Assembly (NCBI GenBank): GCA_021647465.1 | Contig: JAKIUQ010000004.1 | Span: 1 to 64,000, forward strand | Direction of reading: 5' to 3' | Source of the DNA: Emcibacter sp. | GTDB taxonomy: Bacteria; Pseudomonadota; Alphaproteobacteria; Sphingomonadales; Emcibacteraceae | Length of the DNA stretch: 64,000 bases | Shown here: positions 17,526 to 26,482 of the stretch, piece by piece | Numbering within the stretch: the stretch's first letter is position 1 | Layout: the number at the start of each line of letters is the position of its first letter | Made by a program: the position numbers and the translations under genes | Notes under the pieces: model-generated | What the model was told of the DNA's origin: nothing | Databases searched by the model: none | What the model saw: the letters and a program-made list of their open reading frames with translations, nothing else

Positions 17526-18190
17526 GTCCGATATCTGTCCAGCCAAAATGCGGCCGCCGCGAAAATAGAAAAAACCGCAATTGAGGTCACAGACATCGTG
17601 GTCGCCGTGGCATTGGGGTCAAACGGCGCGGTCACCACCATCATATAAAGACAGATCATAATGACGACGAATATGATCATGGCGTATTTTCCCATGGCCG
17701 CCGTCCCCTTCGTCGCCCGCAAATAAAGCAGCAAGCCGCCGATCAGCAAGGCGACCTCCAGCAGTATAGTTCCCATAAAACTATGCCATAGGCCAAGACC
17801 AACCTTGGGACTGTTATCCCCAAGCAAAGGCAAGTCCGGCGTATGGACGATTAAATCCACAAACCAGTGGGACAGGACAGCCAAGGCCATGGCAAGAGCC
17901 ACCCGGCCATTGCCCATATTTTTAAATATGGGCAGGCTGGCCCACATGACATATATCAACCCCGCCCATAGAAAAGAGGCTAATAATCCATGGGTATAGG
18001 GATAAAAATACAGGTCGAAATGATTGATGGCCGTATAATTCTCAACCAACCTGAATTTCTCAATTCCAAAAGGCACAAAAGCAAAAAACAGATAATCTAC
18101 CAATTGCACCGCAATGAACAACATACCGAGAGAGGCTTTCTTCTCGACAGATTTCAAGGCAAAAGCTGCCGCATAATGACCAATAAACAT
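17522..18190 (-). CDS. Multipass membrane protein, possibly DUF457/metal-dependent hydrolase-like
   Basis: A 222-residue membrane protein with six or seven hydrophobic segments. The N-terminus MFIGHYAAAFALK and later conserved-looking H and D positions (AINHFDLYFYPYTHGLL, SHWFVDLIVHTPDLPL) resemble the YdjM/DUF457 family of membrane-bound, possibly metal-dependent hydrolases; I am not certain of the assignment. AGGAAT precedes the ATG. It is convergent with the aminotransferase gene, overlapping its end by four bases, and 44 nt from the next Lrp gene on the same strand. No pathway role is evident. Confidence 0.75.
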   Translation of the reverse strand: MFIGHYAAAFALKSVEKKASLGMLFIAVQLVDYLFFAFVPFGIEKFRLVENYTAINHFDLYFYPYTHGLLASFLWAGLIYVMWASLPIFKNMGNGRVALAMALAVLSHWFVDLIVHTPDLPLLGDNSPKVGLGLWHSFMGTILLEVALLIGGLLLYLRATKGTAAMGKYAMIIFVVIMICLYMMVVTAPFDPNATATTMSVTSIAVFSIFAAAAFWLDRYRT

Positions 18191-18234
18191 AATATTCCTG
18201 TGCTATATTCCTGCGCTGTTTTAACAGAAACCTA

Positions 18235-18705
18235 TCACATATTCAGGGAATGTGCCGTGGTATATTTTACCCGCCGCAAGGTAAAACTTGAATTGCTGGA
18301 TGCCACCAGAGAGTGACTGAGCAAATGGCGGGACAGGAAAACCTCGTAAGCTTCAACCGATGGCACTTGCACCACCAGCATATAATCATAATTACCCACC
18401 ACCGCGTAACATTCCATAACCTCTGGCCGCGAAGCAATAAAACCCTCAAACTCCACCCGCGTATCCTCCCCATGACGCACCAGCCGCAAGCTGATCAGGG
18501 CGCAGACCTGCATGCCAATTTTTTTGGGGTCGAGCAAAGCGACCTGCCCCTTGATGACCCCAACCTCTTCAAGGTTTTTGATGCGCCGCCAAACGGATGT
18601 TGTCGACACACCGGTTTGCGCCGCAATATCCTGATGGGTTAGCGTGGCATCCTTTTGAATAAGATTTAGAATTTTCTTATCCGAAGCATCAAGAGAAATA
18701 GCCAT
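18235..18705 (-). CDS. Lrp/AsnC-family transcriptional regulator
   Basis: A 156-residue Lrp/AsnC protein with a winged HTH (LDASDKKILNLIQKDATLTHQDIAAQTGVSTTSVWRRIKNLE) and a RAM domain. It is divergent from the 4-hydroxyphenylpyruvate dioxygenase gene with 134 nt between them, so the likely target is tyrosine catabolism. It is related to, but clearly different from, the Lrp protein at 12185-12664, so the two halves of the aromatic amino acid cluster have separate regulators. Confidence 0.9.
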   Translation of the reverse strand: MAISLDASDKKILNLIQKDATLTHQDIAAQTGVSTTSVWRRIKNLEEVGVIKGQVALLDPKKIGMQVCALISLRLVRHGEDTRVEFEGFIASRPEVMECYAVVGNYDYMLVVQVPSVEAYEVFLSRHLLSHSLVASSNSSFTLRRVKYTTAHSLNM

Positions 18706-18839
18706 TCCATTTTTTCCTTATTTATGGTTTTAAAATTCAGTATTAACCCAAATAAGCTAAAAATAAAAACAATATTCCCGGAATTCAGGTGTAAAATATG
18801 CTCTTTCATATCCTAAATAACTCATGCCGGAGAAATTAA

Positions 18840-19898
18840 ATGGTTAAATATGCGCCCGAAGATAACCCAATGGGGGTGGATGGTTTCGAATTTATCGAAT
18901 ATGCCTCGCCCAATCCAGAAGAATTGCGCAGCCTGTTCCGCAAGCTTGGCTTTAAAGCCGTGGCCCGTCACCGGTCCAAGGATGTGACCCTGTACCGGCA
19001 GGGAGATGTGAATTTCCTGATCAATGCGGAACCCGGCAGCTTCGCACAGCGCTATGCCTTTGCCCATGGCCCCAGCATTTGTTCCATGGCCTTTCGCGTG
19101 AAGGATGCAAAAGTGGCCTACAAACATGCCCTCGCCAATGGCGGACAGGCGGTGCCAAGTGATGCCGGCCCCATGGAGCTTAACATTCCAGCCATCGAAG
19201 GTATTGGCGGCAGCCGGTTATATCTGGTTGACCGTTACGGCAGCCAGACGATTTATGACGTTGACTTTGTGCCCTTTACCGACCCGGCAGACGCAGAGGT
19301 TCAGGATTGTGGTTTACTGATGATTGATCACCTGACCCATAATGTTTATCAGGGCCGCATGTCTTACTGGGCGGAATTTTACGAAAATATCTTTAACTTC
19401 CGTGAACTGAAATATTTCGATATTGACGGCGTTAAAACGGGCCTGACCAGCAAAGCCATGACCAGCCCTTGCGGCAAAATTCATATTCCGCTCAATGAAT
19501 CCAAAGACGGCAAATCACAAATCGTGGAATATCTGGTGGAATATCGCGGCGAAGGCATCCAGCATGTGGCCTTTGGCACCAAGGACATCTATAAAACCGT
19601 CGATCAGCTTCGGGCCAATGATGTTGTTCTTCAGGACACCATTGATACCTATTTTGACTTGATTGACAGCCGGATTGATCACCATGATGAAAATGTCGAA
19701 GAACTGCGCAAACGGCGCATCCTGATTGATGGCTCTGAGAAAGAGGGTATCTTGTTGCAAATCTTCACCGATACCGTTATTGGCCCGATTTTCTATGAAA
19801 TTATCCAGCGCAAAGGCAATAATGGTTTTGGCGAGGGCAATTTCAAAGCCCTGTTTGAATCCATAGAGCTGGATCAAATGCGCAGAGGCGTGATCTAG
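18840..19898 (+). CDS. hppD: 4-hydroxyphenylpyruvate dioxygenase
   Basis: A 352-residue dioxygenase made of two vicinal-oxygen-chelate domains. The C-terminal domain carries the iron ligands H164 (MIDHLTHNV), H242 (GIQHVAFGT) and E320 (IFYEIIQRKG), followed by the conserved C-terminal helix NGFGEGNFKALFESIE. It converts 4-hydroxyphenylpyruvate and O2 to homogentisate and CO2. GGAGA upstream supports the ATG. No homogentisate dioxygenase, maleylacetoacetate isomerase or fumarylacetoacetase follows within the window, so the rest of the tyrosine pathway must be elsewhere. Confidence 0.96.
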   Translation: MVKYAPEDNPMGVDGFEFIEYASPNPEELRSLFRKLGFKAVARHRSKDVTLYRQGDVNFLINAEPGSFAQRYAFAHGPSICSMAFRVKDAKVAYKHALANGGQAVPSDAGPMELNIPAIEGIGGSRLYLVDRYGSQTIYDVDFVPFTDPADAEVQDCGLLMIDHLTHNVYQGRMSYWAEFYENIFNFRELKYFDIDGVKTGLTSKAMTSPCGKIHIPLNESKDGKSQIVEYLVEYRGEGIQHVAFGTKDIYKTVDQLRANDVVLQDTIDTYFDLIDSRIDHHDENVEELRKRRILIDGSEKEGILLQIFTDTVIGPIFYEIIQRKGNNGFGEGNFKALFESIELDQMRRGVI

Positions 19899-19918
19899 GG
19901 CGTGTTAACGCGCCCTAG
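19895..19918 (+). terminator. Hairpin overlapping the hppD stop codon
   Basis: CTAGGGCG (19895-19902) and CGCCCTAG (19911-19918) are exact inverted copies with an 8-nt loop. The left arm includes the TAG stop. There is no U-tract, so this may be a factor-dependent terminator or a 3'-end stabilising hairpin. Confidence 0.4.
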
Positions 19919-19942
19919 GCTCGTGTGGACATAAAATAAAAT

Positions 19943-20191
19943 TTAAACATCAGCTTTCTGCGTAAGGGACGCATATTGGGAAAGTTCCATTTTATTTTGA
20001 AATACTGACCCCATGGTCAATCCCATGACAATAATGACCGTGGCAAGGGCCATATTCGTCAAAACTTCTTTGCTTTCAATTTTTACAAAAGCCTTGCGGC
20101 CTGAAATCTTGTGGCTGTTGTTTTTCTGTATGTTGGTCACAAGGCCCAAAAAGCTGTTGGCGTCCATATCGTTGGTTAAAATGCTGTTCAT
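19943..20191 (-). CDS. Small single-span membrane protein, 82 aa, unknown
   Basis: I do not recognise this 82-residue protein. It has a polar N-terminal half and one transmembrane segment near residues 48-65 (MALATVIIVMGLTMGSVF), followed by a short tail. An excellent ribosome site (AGGAGA, seven bases from the ATG) argues that it is translated. It is convergent with hppD. Its upstream region contains a 14-bp palindrome at 20288-20301. No function is proposed. Confidence 0.65.
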   Translation of the reverse strand: MNSILTNDMDANSFLGLVTNIQKNNSHKISGRKAFVKIESKEVLTNMALATVIIVMGLTMGSVFQNKMELSQYASLTQKADV

Positions 20192-20605
20192 AACTATTCT
20201 CCTAAATTGGGTTTTAAAATTTTAATACTGTATTTCTCTGCAATCTTTGCGCTGTTAATCTGTTTTAGCGACTTGGTGTGCTACATTGATAGTACACTAT
20301 CTCGATACAGGTCAACAATAAAAATATATAAATTTAAAACTCATTAAAAACAACAAGTTACAATCATGCCTTGCGATATAGGGAGCCGCGCAATATATTC
20401 TACATCACGAAAACTGCTGTTTAAGGGTGATTCTGAATTGATAAGTCGTCATGCGACCTGATGCCCTAATGCCCTGAAAGACAATAAATGCTTTCATTTT
20501 GAAAGTATTTGCATTAAATTACCATAAGAACCACATACGCCTGCTGGTTATAGGATGGCTATATTTCGGCGGGGCCTTTTTTTGAACAGAGCGAATGTAA
20601 ACACG
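20192..20605. other. AT-rich intergenic region with a 14-bp palindrome
   Basis: No gene is supported here. GATAGT-AC-ACTATC at 20288-20301 is a near-perfect palindrome about 97 nt upstream of the small membrane protein start, and CTTTC-ATTTT-GAAAG lies near 20491. The region must hold the divergent promoters of the small protein and the TPP enzyme. I could not assign a convincing promoter pair. Confidence 0.5.
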
Positions 20606-22243
20606 ATGAAACAAATGACTGCCAGCATAGCCATAGTAGAAGGCTTGATAAATAATGATGTCGATACGGTCTTCGGCCTTCCCGGCGCGCAGATGTATGA
20701 TCTTTTTGACGCGCTCTATGAAAAAAGCGATGACATTCGCGTCATTGGCGCACGTCATGAGCAGGGATTGGCCTATATGGCTTATGGCTATGCGAAATCC
20801 ACGGGCAGGCTTGGGGTGTTTTCGCCGGTGCCGGGGCCGGGCGTACTGAATACAACAGCGGCTTTATGTACAGCATACGGCACCTGCACGCCCGTTTTAT
20901 GCCTGACAGGAGAGGTGCCAACCAGTTTCAAGGGGTCTGGCCGCGGCCACCTCCATGAATTGCCGGATCAGCTTTCAATTCTGAAAGGATTAACAAAATG
21001 GGCCGCCCATGTGGATGACCCGGCTGACACGCCCGGCTTATTGAATGAAGCGATCAGTCAAGCCACATCAGGCCGCCAGGGGCCTGTTTCCTTACAGCTC
21101 TGCTGGGATGACTTTGGACGGCCAACCGAGGTGACGTCCTTACCTTCTGCCCCTGTTATCCCGCCGCCTGCGGTGAATGCTGATGAAATAGACCGCGCCG
21201 TAAAGCTTTTAAAAGACGCCAAGGCCCCAATGATTTTTGTTGGCAGCGGCGCGCAGCATGCCGGCGATGAAATCAGAGCATTGGCCGATCGCCTTGAGGC
21301 CCCCGTTATAGGGTTCCGCGGCGGGCGCGGCATCATCGGCGATGATCAGGAAATGGGCCTCAATATTGCCGCCGCCTATAAGTTATGGCCCGAAACAGAT
21401 GTGATCATTGGCATTGGAAGCCGCCTTGAAATTCCCTATATGCGCTGGGGAAGTTTTATGGAATATAAGCGCCGCCTGCCAGGCAAAAAATTAGTGCGGC
21501 TGGATATTGATGCCCTTGAAATGGATCGACTGGATAATGATGTTGCCCTTCTCGGGGATGCCAAAGACGGCGCATCTGCTTTGGATCTTGCCCTGGCCCG
21601 CGCCTCTGTTTCCGGGTCTGGCCGGCGCGAAAAAATTACCGCAGCAAAAGCCGCCTCCCATCATGAGGTTCAGGAAATACAACCACAATTGGCTTACTTA
21701 AAAGTCATTCGGGATATTCTGCCGCGCGATGGATTTCTTGTGGATGAAGTCTGCCAGACAGGGTTTGCCGCCGCCTACGGCTTTCCTGTTTATGCGCCGC
21801 GAACTTTTGTCAGCTGCGGCTATCAGGGGAATCTTGGCTTTGGTTTCCCAACAGCGTTAGGGGTAAAAATCGCCAACCCGGGCAAGGCTGTTATCTCCAT
21901 CAATGGCGACGGCGGCTTTATGTTTTGCGCTTCGGAATTGGCCACGGCTGCGCAATATAATATCCCCGTCGTGGTTATCATTTTTAACAATTCATCTTAT
22001 GGCAATGTCCGGCGCGATCAGAAAATGCAATATAATGGCCACCTTATCGGATCGGACCTGAATAACCCTGATTTTGTCAAGCTGGCGGAAAGTTTCGGTG
22101 TCGCCGGATATCACGCAAATAGCCCGCAGCAACTGAAACCTGTTCTGGAAAAGGCGATTGCCCTTAATGAGCCTGTTCTTATCGAAGTGATGCAGGACAG
22201 AGGCGCAGAATCGTCGCCCTGGAAATTTTTAATCAAGCAATGA
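20606..22243 (+). CDS. Thiamine-diphosphate-dependent enzyme, acetolactate synthase-like
   Basis: A 545-residue enzyme of the acetolactate synthase/benzoylformate decarboxylase superfamily. It has an N-terminal pyrimidine-binding domain with the catalytic Glu in GARHEQGLAYMAYGYA, a central domain, and a C-terminal TPP/Mg motif NGDGGFMFCASELATAAQ ... FNNSSYGNVRRD. The start at 20606 is chosen to align with family N-termini; ATG 20555 adds 17 unlikely residues, and neither has a strong ribosome site. No small regulatory subunit (IlvH) follows, so a biosynthetic acetolactate synthase is less likely than a 2-oxoacid decarboxylase or ligase. The substrate cannot be assigned from sequence. Confidence 0.85.
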   Translation: MKQMTASIAIVEGLINNDVDTVFGLPGAQMYDLFDALYEKSDDIRVIGARHEQGLAYMAYGYAKSTGRLGVFSPVPGPGVLNTTAALCTAYGTCTPVLCLTGEVPTSFKGSGRGHLHELPDQLSILKGLTKWAAHVDDPADTPGLLNEAISQATSGRQGPVSLQLCWDDFGRPTEVTSLPSAPVIPPPAVNADEIDRAVKLLKDAKAPMIFVGSGAQHAGDEIRALADRLEAPVIGFRGGRGIIGDDQEMGLNIAAAYKLWPETDVIIGIGSRLEIPYMRWGSFMEYKRRLPGKKLVRLDIDALEMDRLDNDVALLGDAKDGASALDLALARASVSGSGRREKITAAKAASHHEVQEIQPQLAYLKVIRDILPRDGFLVDEVCQTGFAAAYGFPVYAPRTFVSCGYQGNLGFGFPTALGVKIANPGKAVISINGDGGFMFCASELATAAQYNIPVVVIIFNNSSYGNVRRDQKMQYNGHLIGSDLNNPDFVKLAESFGVAGYHANSPQQLKPVLEKAIALNEPVLIEVMQDRGAESSPWKFLIKQ

Positions 22244-22362
22244 TCCCTGCTTACGAACAAAATGCCTCATAAATAACTTTTTCTTAAATAAAAATACTGT
22301 AAAGAGATACTCACGAGCATAAAGCATACGGAAAAATTTATAAAAAATCACATGAGGGACCC

Positions 22363-22941
22363 ATGATAAGAAGCCTGTATGATTGGACATTGGACAAAGC
22401 GGAACACCCAAAGGCCTTGTGGATTTTGGCGATTCTATCCTTCACCGAAAGTTCATTTTTTCCCATTCCGCCGGATATTTTGCTGATTCCCATGGTTCTC
22501 GCGGCACAGGCGCGGGCATGGCGCATCGCCTTTGTCTGTTCCATCGCGTCGGTTTTGGGCGGCATATTCGGCTATTTCATCGGCTATGCCCTGTTTGATG
22601 TTATTGGGCAGCCGATTATTGATTTTTACCATATGCAGGATAAATTTTTGTGGTTTCAGGCAAAATATAATGAATGGGGCGCATGGATCGTCAGCATAGC
22701 GGGTTTCTCGCCAGTCCCTTACAAAGTTGTTACCATCGCCAGCGGCATGACCGAGATGTCGCTCACCACCTTCATCATCGCCAGCGCCCTGTCCCGTTCC
22801 GCGCGTTTTTTCCTTGTGGCGTTTCTGCTCTGGAAGTTTGGTGTCCCGATCCGCAATTTCATCGAAAAAAGGCTGGGACTATTGGCGTTGATTTTCTGCG
22901 TATTATTACTGGGCAGTTTCATCGCGTTAAAATATATTTAG
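22363..22941 (+). CDS. YqaA/DedA-family (VTT domain) membrane protein
   Basis: A 192-residue inner-membrane protein with the SNARE-associated/VTT fold. The signature lies in SFTESSFFPIPPDILLIPM and in GAWIVSIAGFSPVPYKVVTIASGM, the family's re-entrant half-helix motif, with four or five further transmembrane spans. Members are implicated in lipid scrambling or membrane homeostasis. The gene stands alone between the TPP enzyme and a convergent oxygenase. Confidence 0.85.
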   Translation: MIRSLYDWTLDKAEHPKALWILAILSFTESSFFPIPPDILLIPMVLAAQARAWRIAFVCSIASVLGGIFGYFIGYALFDVIGQPIIDFYHMQDKFLWFQAKYNEWGAWIVSIAGFSPVPYKVVTIASGMTEMSLTTFIIASALSRSARFFLVAFLLWKFGVPIRNFIEKRLGLLALIFCVLLLGSFIALKYI

Positions 22942-22965
22942 GGTCCTGACCCTAAGGCTATCGCC

Positions 22966-23679
22966 TTAATCCGCCCGCAGCCAGACCGTAATGGTAAACC
23001 GGCTTTCCGTGGCATAGGGGGCCACATAGGAAACCTGATGTTTTTGCGGCAACCGCAGGATGGATACACTATTAAAGCTTGGCACCACGGTTTCAATCAC
23101 CCTGTTGTCATCGACCAACTGCAACAATCCGCCCCAGTCTGAAATCCATCGTTTGGACATATTAAACACCAAAGCATACCTGCGGTCCATTTTTTTTGTA
23201 CTGAAATCATCATGAAGTTTCAGGAAATTTCCCGGGATATAACAAGCTGCGTGGGGTTCAGATTTACGAATTTCCATATCACCGGTAATATAGCGGGCAA
23301 ATTTCAGGAAATCTTCCCCATTCAGAAAATCTGTGAATTTATGGAGATATAAACCGGGGTCCCGCCCCTGTATATAAGCGTCAATCATGGGGTAACGATT
23401 ATAATAGAATTGATATTCTTTTTGTGCCTGACTGATTAAAGACTTATGAAAGGCGGCATTTTGTTCAGGAGTCCAGTTACGTAATTCCGTTTGAGTCACC
23501 GTAACATCTTTATTGCCCTGCCTGAATGCGATTTGCCATGGCACCTTGGATTGCATACAATCCGTTATTTTTTCTGCAATATCCTCTTTCAATATGTCTG
23601 GGGCGACATAATGATTATGTAATTCAAGTTGTTCCTTGATTAAATCCCAATTCAGACGGTCATTCAGCATATTTTCCAT
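22966..23679 (-). CDS. 2-oxoglutarate/Fe(II) oxygenase, prolyl-hydroxylase-like
   Basis: A 237-residue protein whose C-terminal half is a double-stranded beta-helix oxygenase. The iron-binding motif appears as LKLHDDFSTKK, with a distal His in LRLPQKHQVSYVAPY and the 2-oxoglutarate Arg in ESRFTITVWLRAD. The N-terminal half (QIAFRQGNKDVTVTQTELRNW) is less conserved. It resembles stand-alone bacterial prolyl 4-hydroxylase-like proteins (for example, Tpa1-type domains). The target is unknown. It lies alone, convergent with the YqaA gene. Confidence 0.8.
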   Translation of the reverse strand: MENMLNDRLNWDLIKEQLELHNHYVAPDILKEDIAEKITDCMQSKVPWQIAFRQGNKDVTVTQTELRNWTPEQNAAFHKSLISQAQKEYQFYYNRYPMIDAYIQGRDPGLYLHKFTDFLNGEDFLKFARYITGDMEIRKSEPHAACYIPGNFLKLHDDFSTKKMDRRYALVFNMSKRWISDWGGLLQLVDDNRVIETVVPSFNSVSILRLPQKHQVSYVAPYATESRFTITVWLRAD

Positions 23680-23754
23680 TAATAGTCGTTTTCCTGTTGA
23701 TCTATTTTTTTCAGCCCCTATCCTGACATAAAATAAAAAGCAAGTATAGAAAAC

Positions 23755-24300
23755 ATGTCAAATAATAGAAACCCGTTAGCACAGTTGATCTGCTATTTCT
23801 GGTACAATCCATTGATGTTGGCTTTTGTCATGTCGGCATCTCTTTTGGCCGGGGCATATGGCTTTCAATATATTGGGGGGCTGGCCCCTTGTGATCTTTG
23901 CTGGACGCAGCGTTATGCCCATATGGTGATCCTTGGTTTGTCCGGGGCTGGTTTGCTGTTGAAAAAATATGACCGGCCTTTGCAAAATCTTTATGCCTGG
24001 GCGGTAATCATCGCCCTTGATGTGAGCATTGTCGCCGCCGGCTATCATGCAGGGATCGAACAAAAATGGTGGGCGGGGCCAACAACCTGCACCTCCGGCA
24101 GCATTAACGCCAGCGCAGATATGGAATCCCTGTTCGATAGTATGATGGAAAGCAATCTCGTGTTATGCGACGAGATTCCATGGGAAATGTTTGGCATATC
24201 CATGGCAGGGTATAATTTTCTGATTTCCTTCATCGTGGCCCAGTTTGTCACTTTCGCCGTGGTCTTCAACCTGAGGAAAAAACATGTCCGCACGACCTGA
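23755..24300 (+). CDS. dsbB: Disulfide bond formation protein DsbB
   Basis: A 181-residue four-helix membrane protein. The first periplasmic redox pair is C46-xx-C49 in APCDLCWTQRYAHM, and a second pair is present in the later loop (PTTCTSG ... LVLCDEIPWEMFG). It reoxidises DsbA and passes electrons to ubiquinone. The start of coq7 overlaps its 3' end by 17 bases, linking a quinone-using protein to a quinone biosynthesis enzyme. Confidence 0.9.
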   Translation: MSNNRNPLAQLICYFWYNPLMLAFVMSASLLAGAYGFQYIGGLAPCDLCWTQRYAHMVILGLSGAGLLLKKYDRPLQNLYAWAVIIALDVSIVAAGYHAGIEQKWWAGPTTCTSGSINASADMESLFDSMMESNLVLCDEIPWEMFGISMAGYNFLISFIVAQFVTFAVVFNLRKKHVRTT

Positions 24301-24856
24301 TCAGAAACCACCGCAGCCAACGTCTTTGAACAAAAAACAGATGATAGACCGCTTGCTTCGGGTTGATCATGCCGGCGAATATGGCGCCGTGCGAATTTAT
24401 CAGGGCCAGCTGGCTGTCTTTGGGGATAAACATCCCATGAGCGATACCATCAAACATATGAAAAGTCAGGAAGACGTCCATCTGGAACGTTTTAATGAAT
24501 TAATCCGCCAGCGCGGCGCGCGTCCGACATTATTGACGCCGCTTTGGCATGCGGCGGGCTTTGCCCTTGGCGCAGGCACGGCTCTGCTGGGCGAAAAAGC
24601 CGCCATGGTTTGTACGGAGGCCGTTGAAACCGTTATTGACGAACATTATGCCGCCCAGATCGAAGTCTTGATTGAAGAATGGGGCGAAGACGAACAGAGC
24701 TTGGCAGAGGAGCTTGAGAAATTTCGCCTAGAAGAGATTGAACATCGGGATATCGCCATTGAAAACGGGGCGCATCAGGCCCCGGGGTACAGTCTGCTAT
24801 CCGGGCTCATCCAGTTTGGCTGCAAGACCGTCATCAAAATTGCCGAGCGTGTCTGA
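24284..24856 (+). CDS. coq7: Demethoxyubiquinone hydroxylase Coq7
   Basis: A 190-residue di-iron monooxygenase of ubiquinone biosynthesis. Two repeats supply the E...ExxH iron ligands: VDHAGEYGAVRIYQG with SQEDVHLERF, and EAVETVIDEHYAAQIE with LEEIEHRDIAIE. It hydroxylates demethoxyubiquinone in the penultimate step. It overlaps dsbB by 17 nt and abuts the convergent HNH gene with no gap. Confidence 0.94.
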   Translation: MSARPDQKPPQPTSLNKKQMIDRLLRVDHAGEYGAVRIYQGQLAVFGDKHPMSDTIKHMKSQEDVHLERFNELIRQRGARPTLLTPLWHAAGFALGAGTALLGEKAAMVCTEAVETVIDEHYAAQIEVLIEEWGEDEQSLAEELEKFRLEEIEHRDIAIENGAHQAPGYSLLSGLIQFGCKTVIKIAERV

Positions 24857-25483
24857 TCACCTGTCCAGTTCACTATCCCAATAAAGAAAATCGCGCCAGC
24901 TCTCATGCAGATAATTTGGCGGATAAGATCGCCCGATATTCTGCAAATCATACAGGGTGGGACGATAAGGTTTTGTGCGCAGGCGCATATGGGCCTCTTG
25001 CGGTGTGCGCCCGCCTTTCTTAAGGTTACAAGCCGGGCAGGCCGCCGTTATATTCTGCCAGCTGGTTCGGCCGCCAAGTCGCCTTGGAATAACATGATCA
25101 AAGGTCAATTCCCGGCCATTCCCCGCCATGAAGCCACAATATTGACAGGTAAAGCGATCGCGTAAAAACAGGTTAAATCGGGTAAAACTCGGGTGAGCGC
25201 CAGGAGAAATATATTCTTTCAATGATATGACGCTTGGCAGCCTGATTTGTGATGTCGTGGAATGAACCACTCTGTCATATTCCTCAACCACGATCACCCG
25301 ATCAAGATAGACCGCCTTGATCACATCCTGCCATGACCAGAGCGACAAGGGAAAATAGCTGAGCGGTTTAAAATCCGCATTCAACACCAAAGCCGGACAG
25401 GCATCCAGCGACCTATTTTTAACATCCGCGTCATGAGACAAGGGCAATTCATTCTCCTGTATTGTCTCTCCTTCTCGCAGCAT
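24857..25483 (-). CDS. HNH endonuclease family protein
   Basis: A 208-residue protein with a C-terminal HNH domain (about 115-180). Zinc cysteines appear as CQYCG and CPACN, the HNH core as LTFDHVIPRRLGGRTSWQNITAACPACNLKKGGRTP. The N-terminal part (ALVLNADFKPLSYFPLSLWSWQDVIKAVYLDRV) is the usual extension of the widespread chromosomal HNH protein found in most alphaproteobacteria, whose biological role is unclear. It is not evidently linked to a mobile element here. It is convergent with coq7 and divergent from gluQRS. Confidence 0.9.
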   Translation of the reverse strand: MLREGETIQENELPLSHDADVKNRSLDACPALVLNADFKPLSYFPLSLWSWQDVIKAVYLDRVIVVEEYDRVVHSTTSQIRLPSVISLKEYISPGAHPSFTRFNLFLRDRFTCQYCGFMAGNGRELTFDHVIPRRLGGRTSWQNITAACPACNLKKGGRTPQEAHMRLRTKPYRPTLYDLQNIGRSYPPNYLHESWRDFLYWDSELDR

Positions 25484-25578
25484 AACATCTTTGGGGTTAA
25501 TTCTATATAATTTATATTTATGATGTTGTTTTCAACTTCACCTTGACCAACCCCGTCTCAAATTTAACAATAGGCCTT

Positions 25579-26451
25579 ATGGAATATCAAACGCCCATCA
25601 TCACCCGCTTTGCGCCCAGCCCGACGGGTTATCTTCACCTTGGCCATGCCTATTCTGCAAAGCTGGCTTATGACTTCGCCCATGAGCGTGGCGGGAAATT
25701 TTTGCTTCGAATCGAAGATATTGATCGCGGGCGTTGCAAAATGGAATATGAAACGGCCATATATGAAGACCTGAAATGGATCGGCTTGACGTGGGAGACG
25801 CCCGTACGGCGCCAGTCCGATCATATGAGCGATTACCGCCAGGCTCTGGATATTCTGGACAAGCAGAAATTGCTGTTCCCGTGTTTTTGCACCCGCAAGG
25901 ACATCCGCCGGGAGATTAAAGAAAGTGGCGGTGCGCCCCATGATTTACATTCAGAAGGGCCGCCTTACCCCGGAATTTGCCGGAATTTGACTGCAGCAGA
26001 ACGCCAAAGCCGTTTAAGTAATAACGTCCCATATGCCCTGCGCCTTGATATGACAAAGGCGCTTGAGCTGGCAAAAGATACCGGGCTTGCGTGGGCTGAT
26101 CTGGAGGCCGGGGAGCAAGTCACAAATTCAAAAGAACTAGAGGATATAATCGGAGATGTCGTCCTCGCCCGTAAAGATATTCCCACCAGTTATCATCTGT
26201 CGGTGGTGGTTGACGATCATTTGCAGGAAATCAGCCATATCATTCGCGGCAAAGATCTTTTTACCGCAACCCATCTGCATCGCTTGCTGCAATTCCTGCT
26301 AGGGTATGAAACCCCCATATATCTGCATCATGATCTTCTGAGTGATGAAAATGGTCGGCGCTATGCCAAACGCGACAAGAGCAAAACCCTGAAATTTATG
26401 CGAGACACAGACGTCAATCCCTTGACGCTATTGTCTGACATATTATTATAA
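25579..26451 (+). CDS. gluQ: Glutamyl-Q tRNA(Asp) synthetase
   Basis: A 290-residue truncated class I glutamyl-tRNA synthetase that glutamylates queuosine in tRNA(Asp). It has the HIGH motif as SPTGYLHLGHAYSA, zinc-site residues in CFCTRKD and YPGIC, and a KMSKS-like motif RYAKRDKSKTL. It lacks the anticodon-binding domain of full GluRS. The ATG at 25579 is preferred over a TTG at 25543 because it matches the family N-terminus (MEYQTPIITRFAPSPTG). Confidence 0.93.
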   Translation: MEYQTPIITRFAPSPTGYLHLGHAYSAKLAYDFAHERGGKFLLRIEDIDRGRCKMEYETAIYEDLKWIGLTWETPVRRQSDHMSDYRQALDILDKQKLLFPCFCTRKDIRREIKESGGAPHDLHSEGPPYPGICRNLTAAERQSRLSNNVPYALRLDMTKALELAKDTGLAWADLEAGEQVTNSKELEDIIGDVVLARKDIPTSYHLSVVVDDHLQEISHIIRGKDLFTATHLHRLLQFLLGYETPIYLHHDLLSDENGRRYAKRDKSKTLKFMRDTDVNPLTLLSDILL

Positions 26452-26482
26452 AGGCCTAGGTTTACCTACAGACGACCAGAGG

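Noticed and set aside
16863..17546. 227-codon open frame antisense to the HisC-like aminotransferase
   Set aside because: Shadow of a confident gene with no domain of its own.
24857..25483. HNH gene as a homing endonuclease or defence nuclease
   Set aside because: It matches the common stand-alone chromosomal HNH family and has no intron, intein, toxin or restriction partners nearby.
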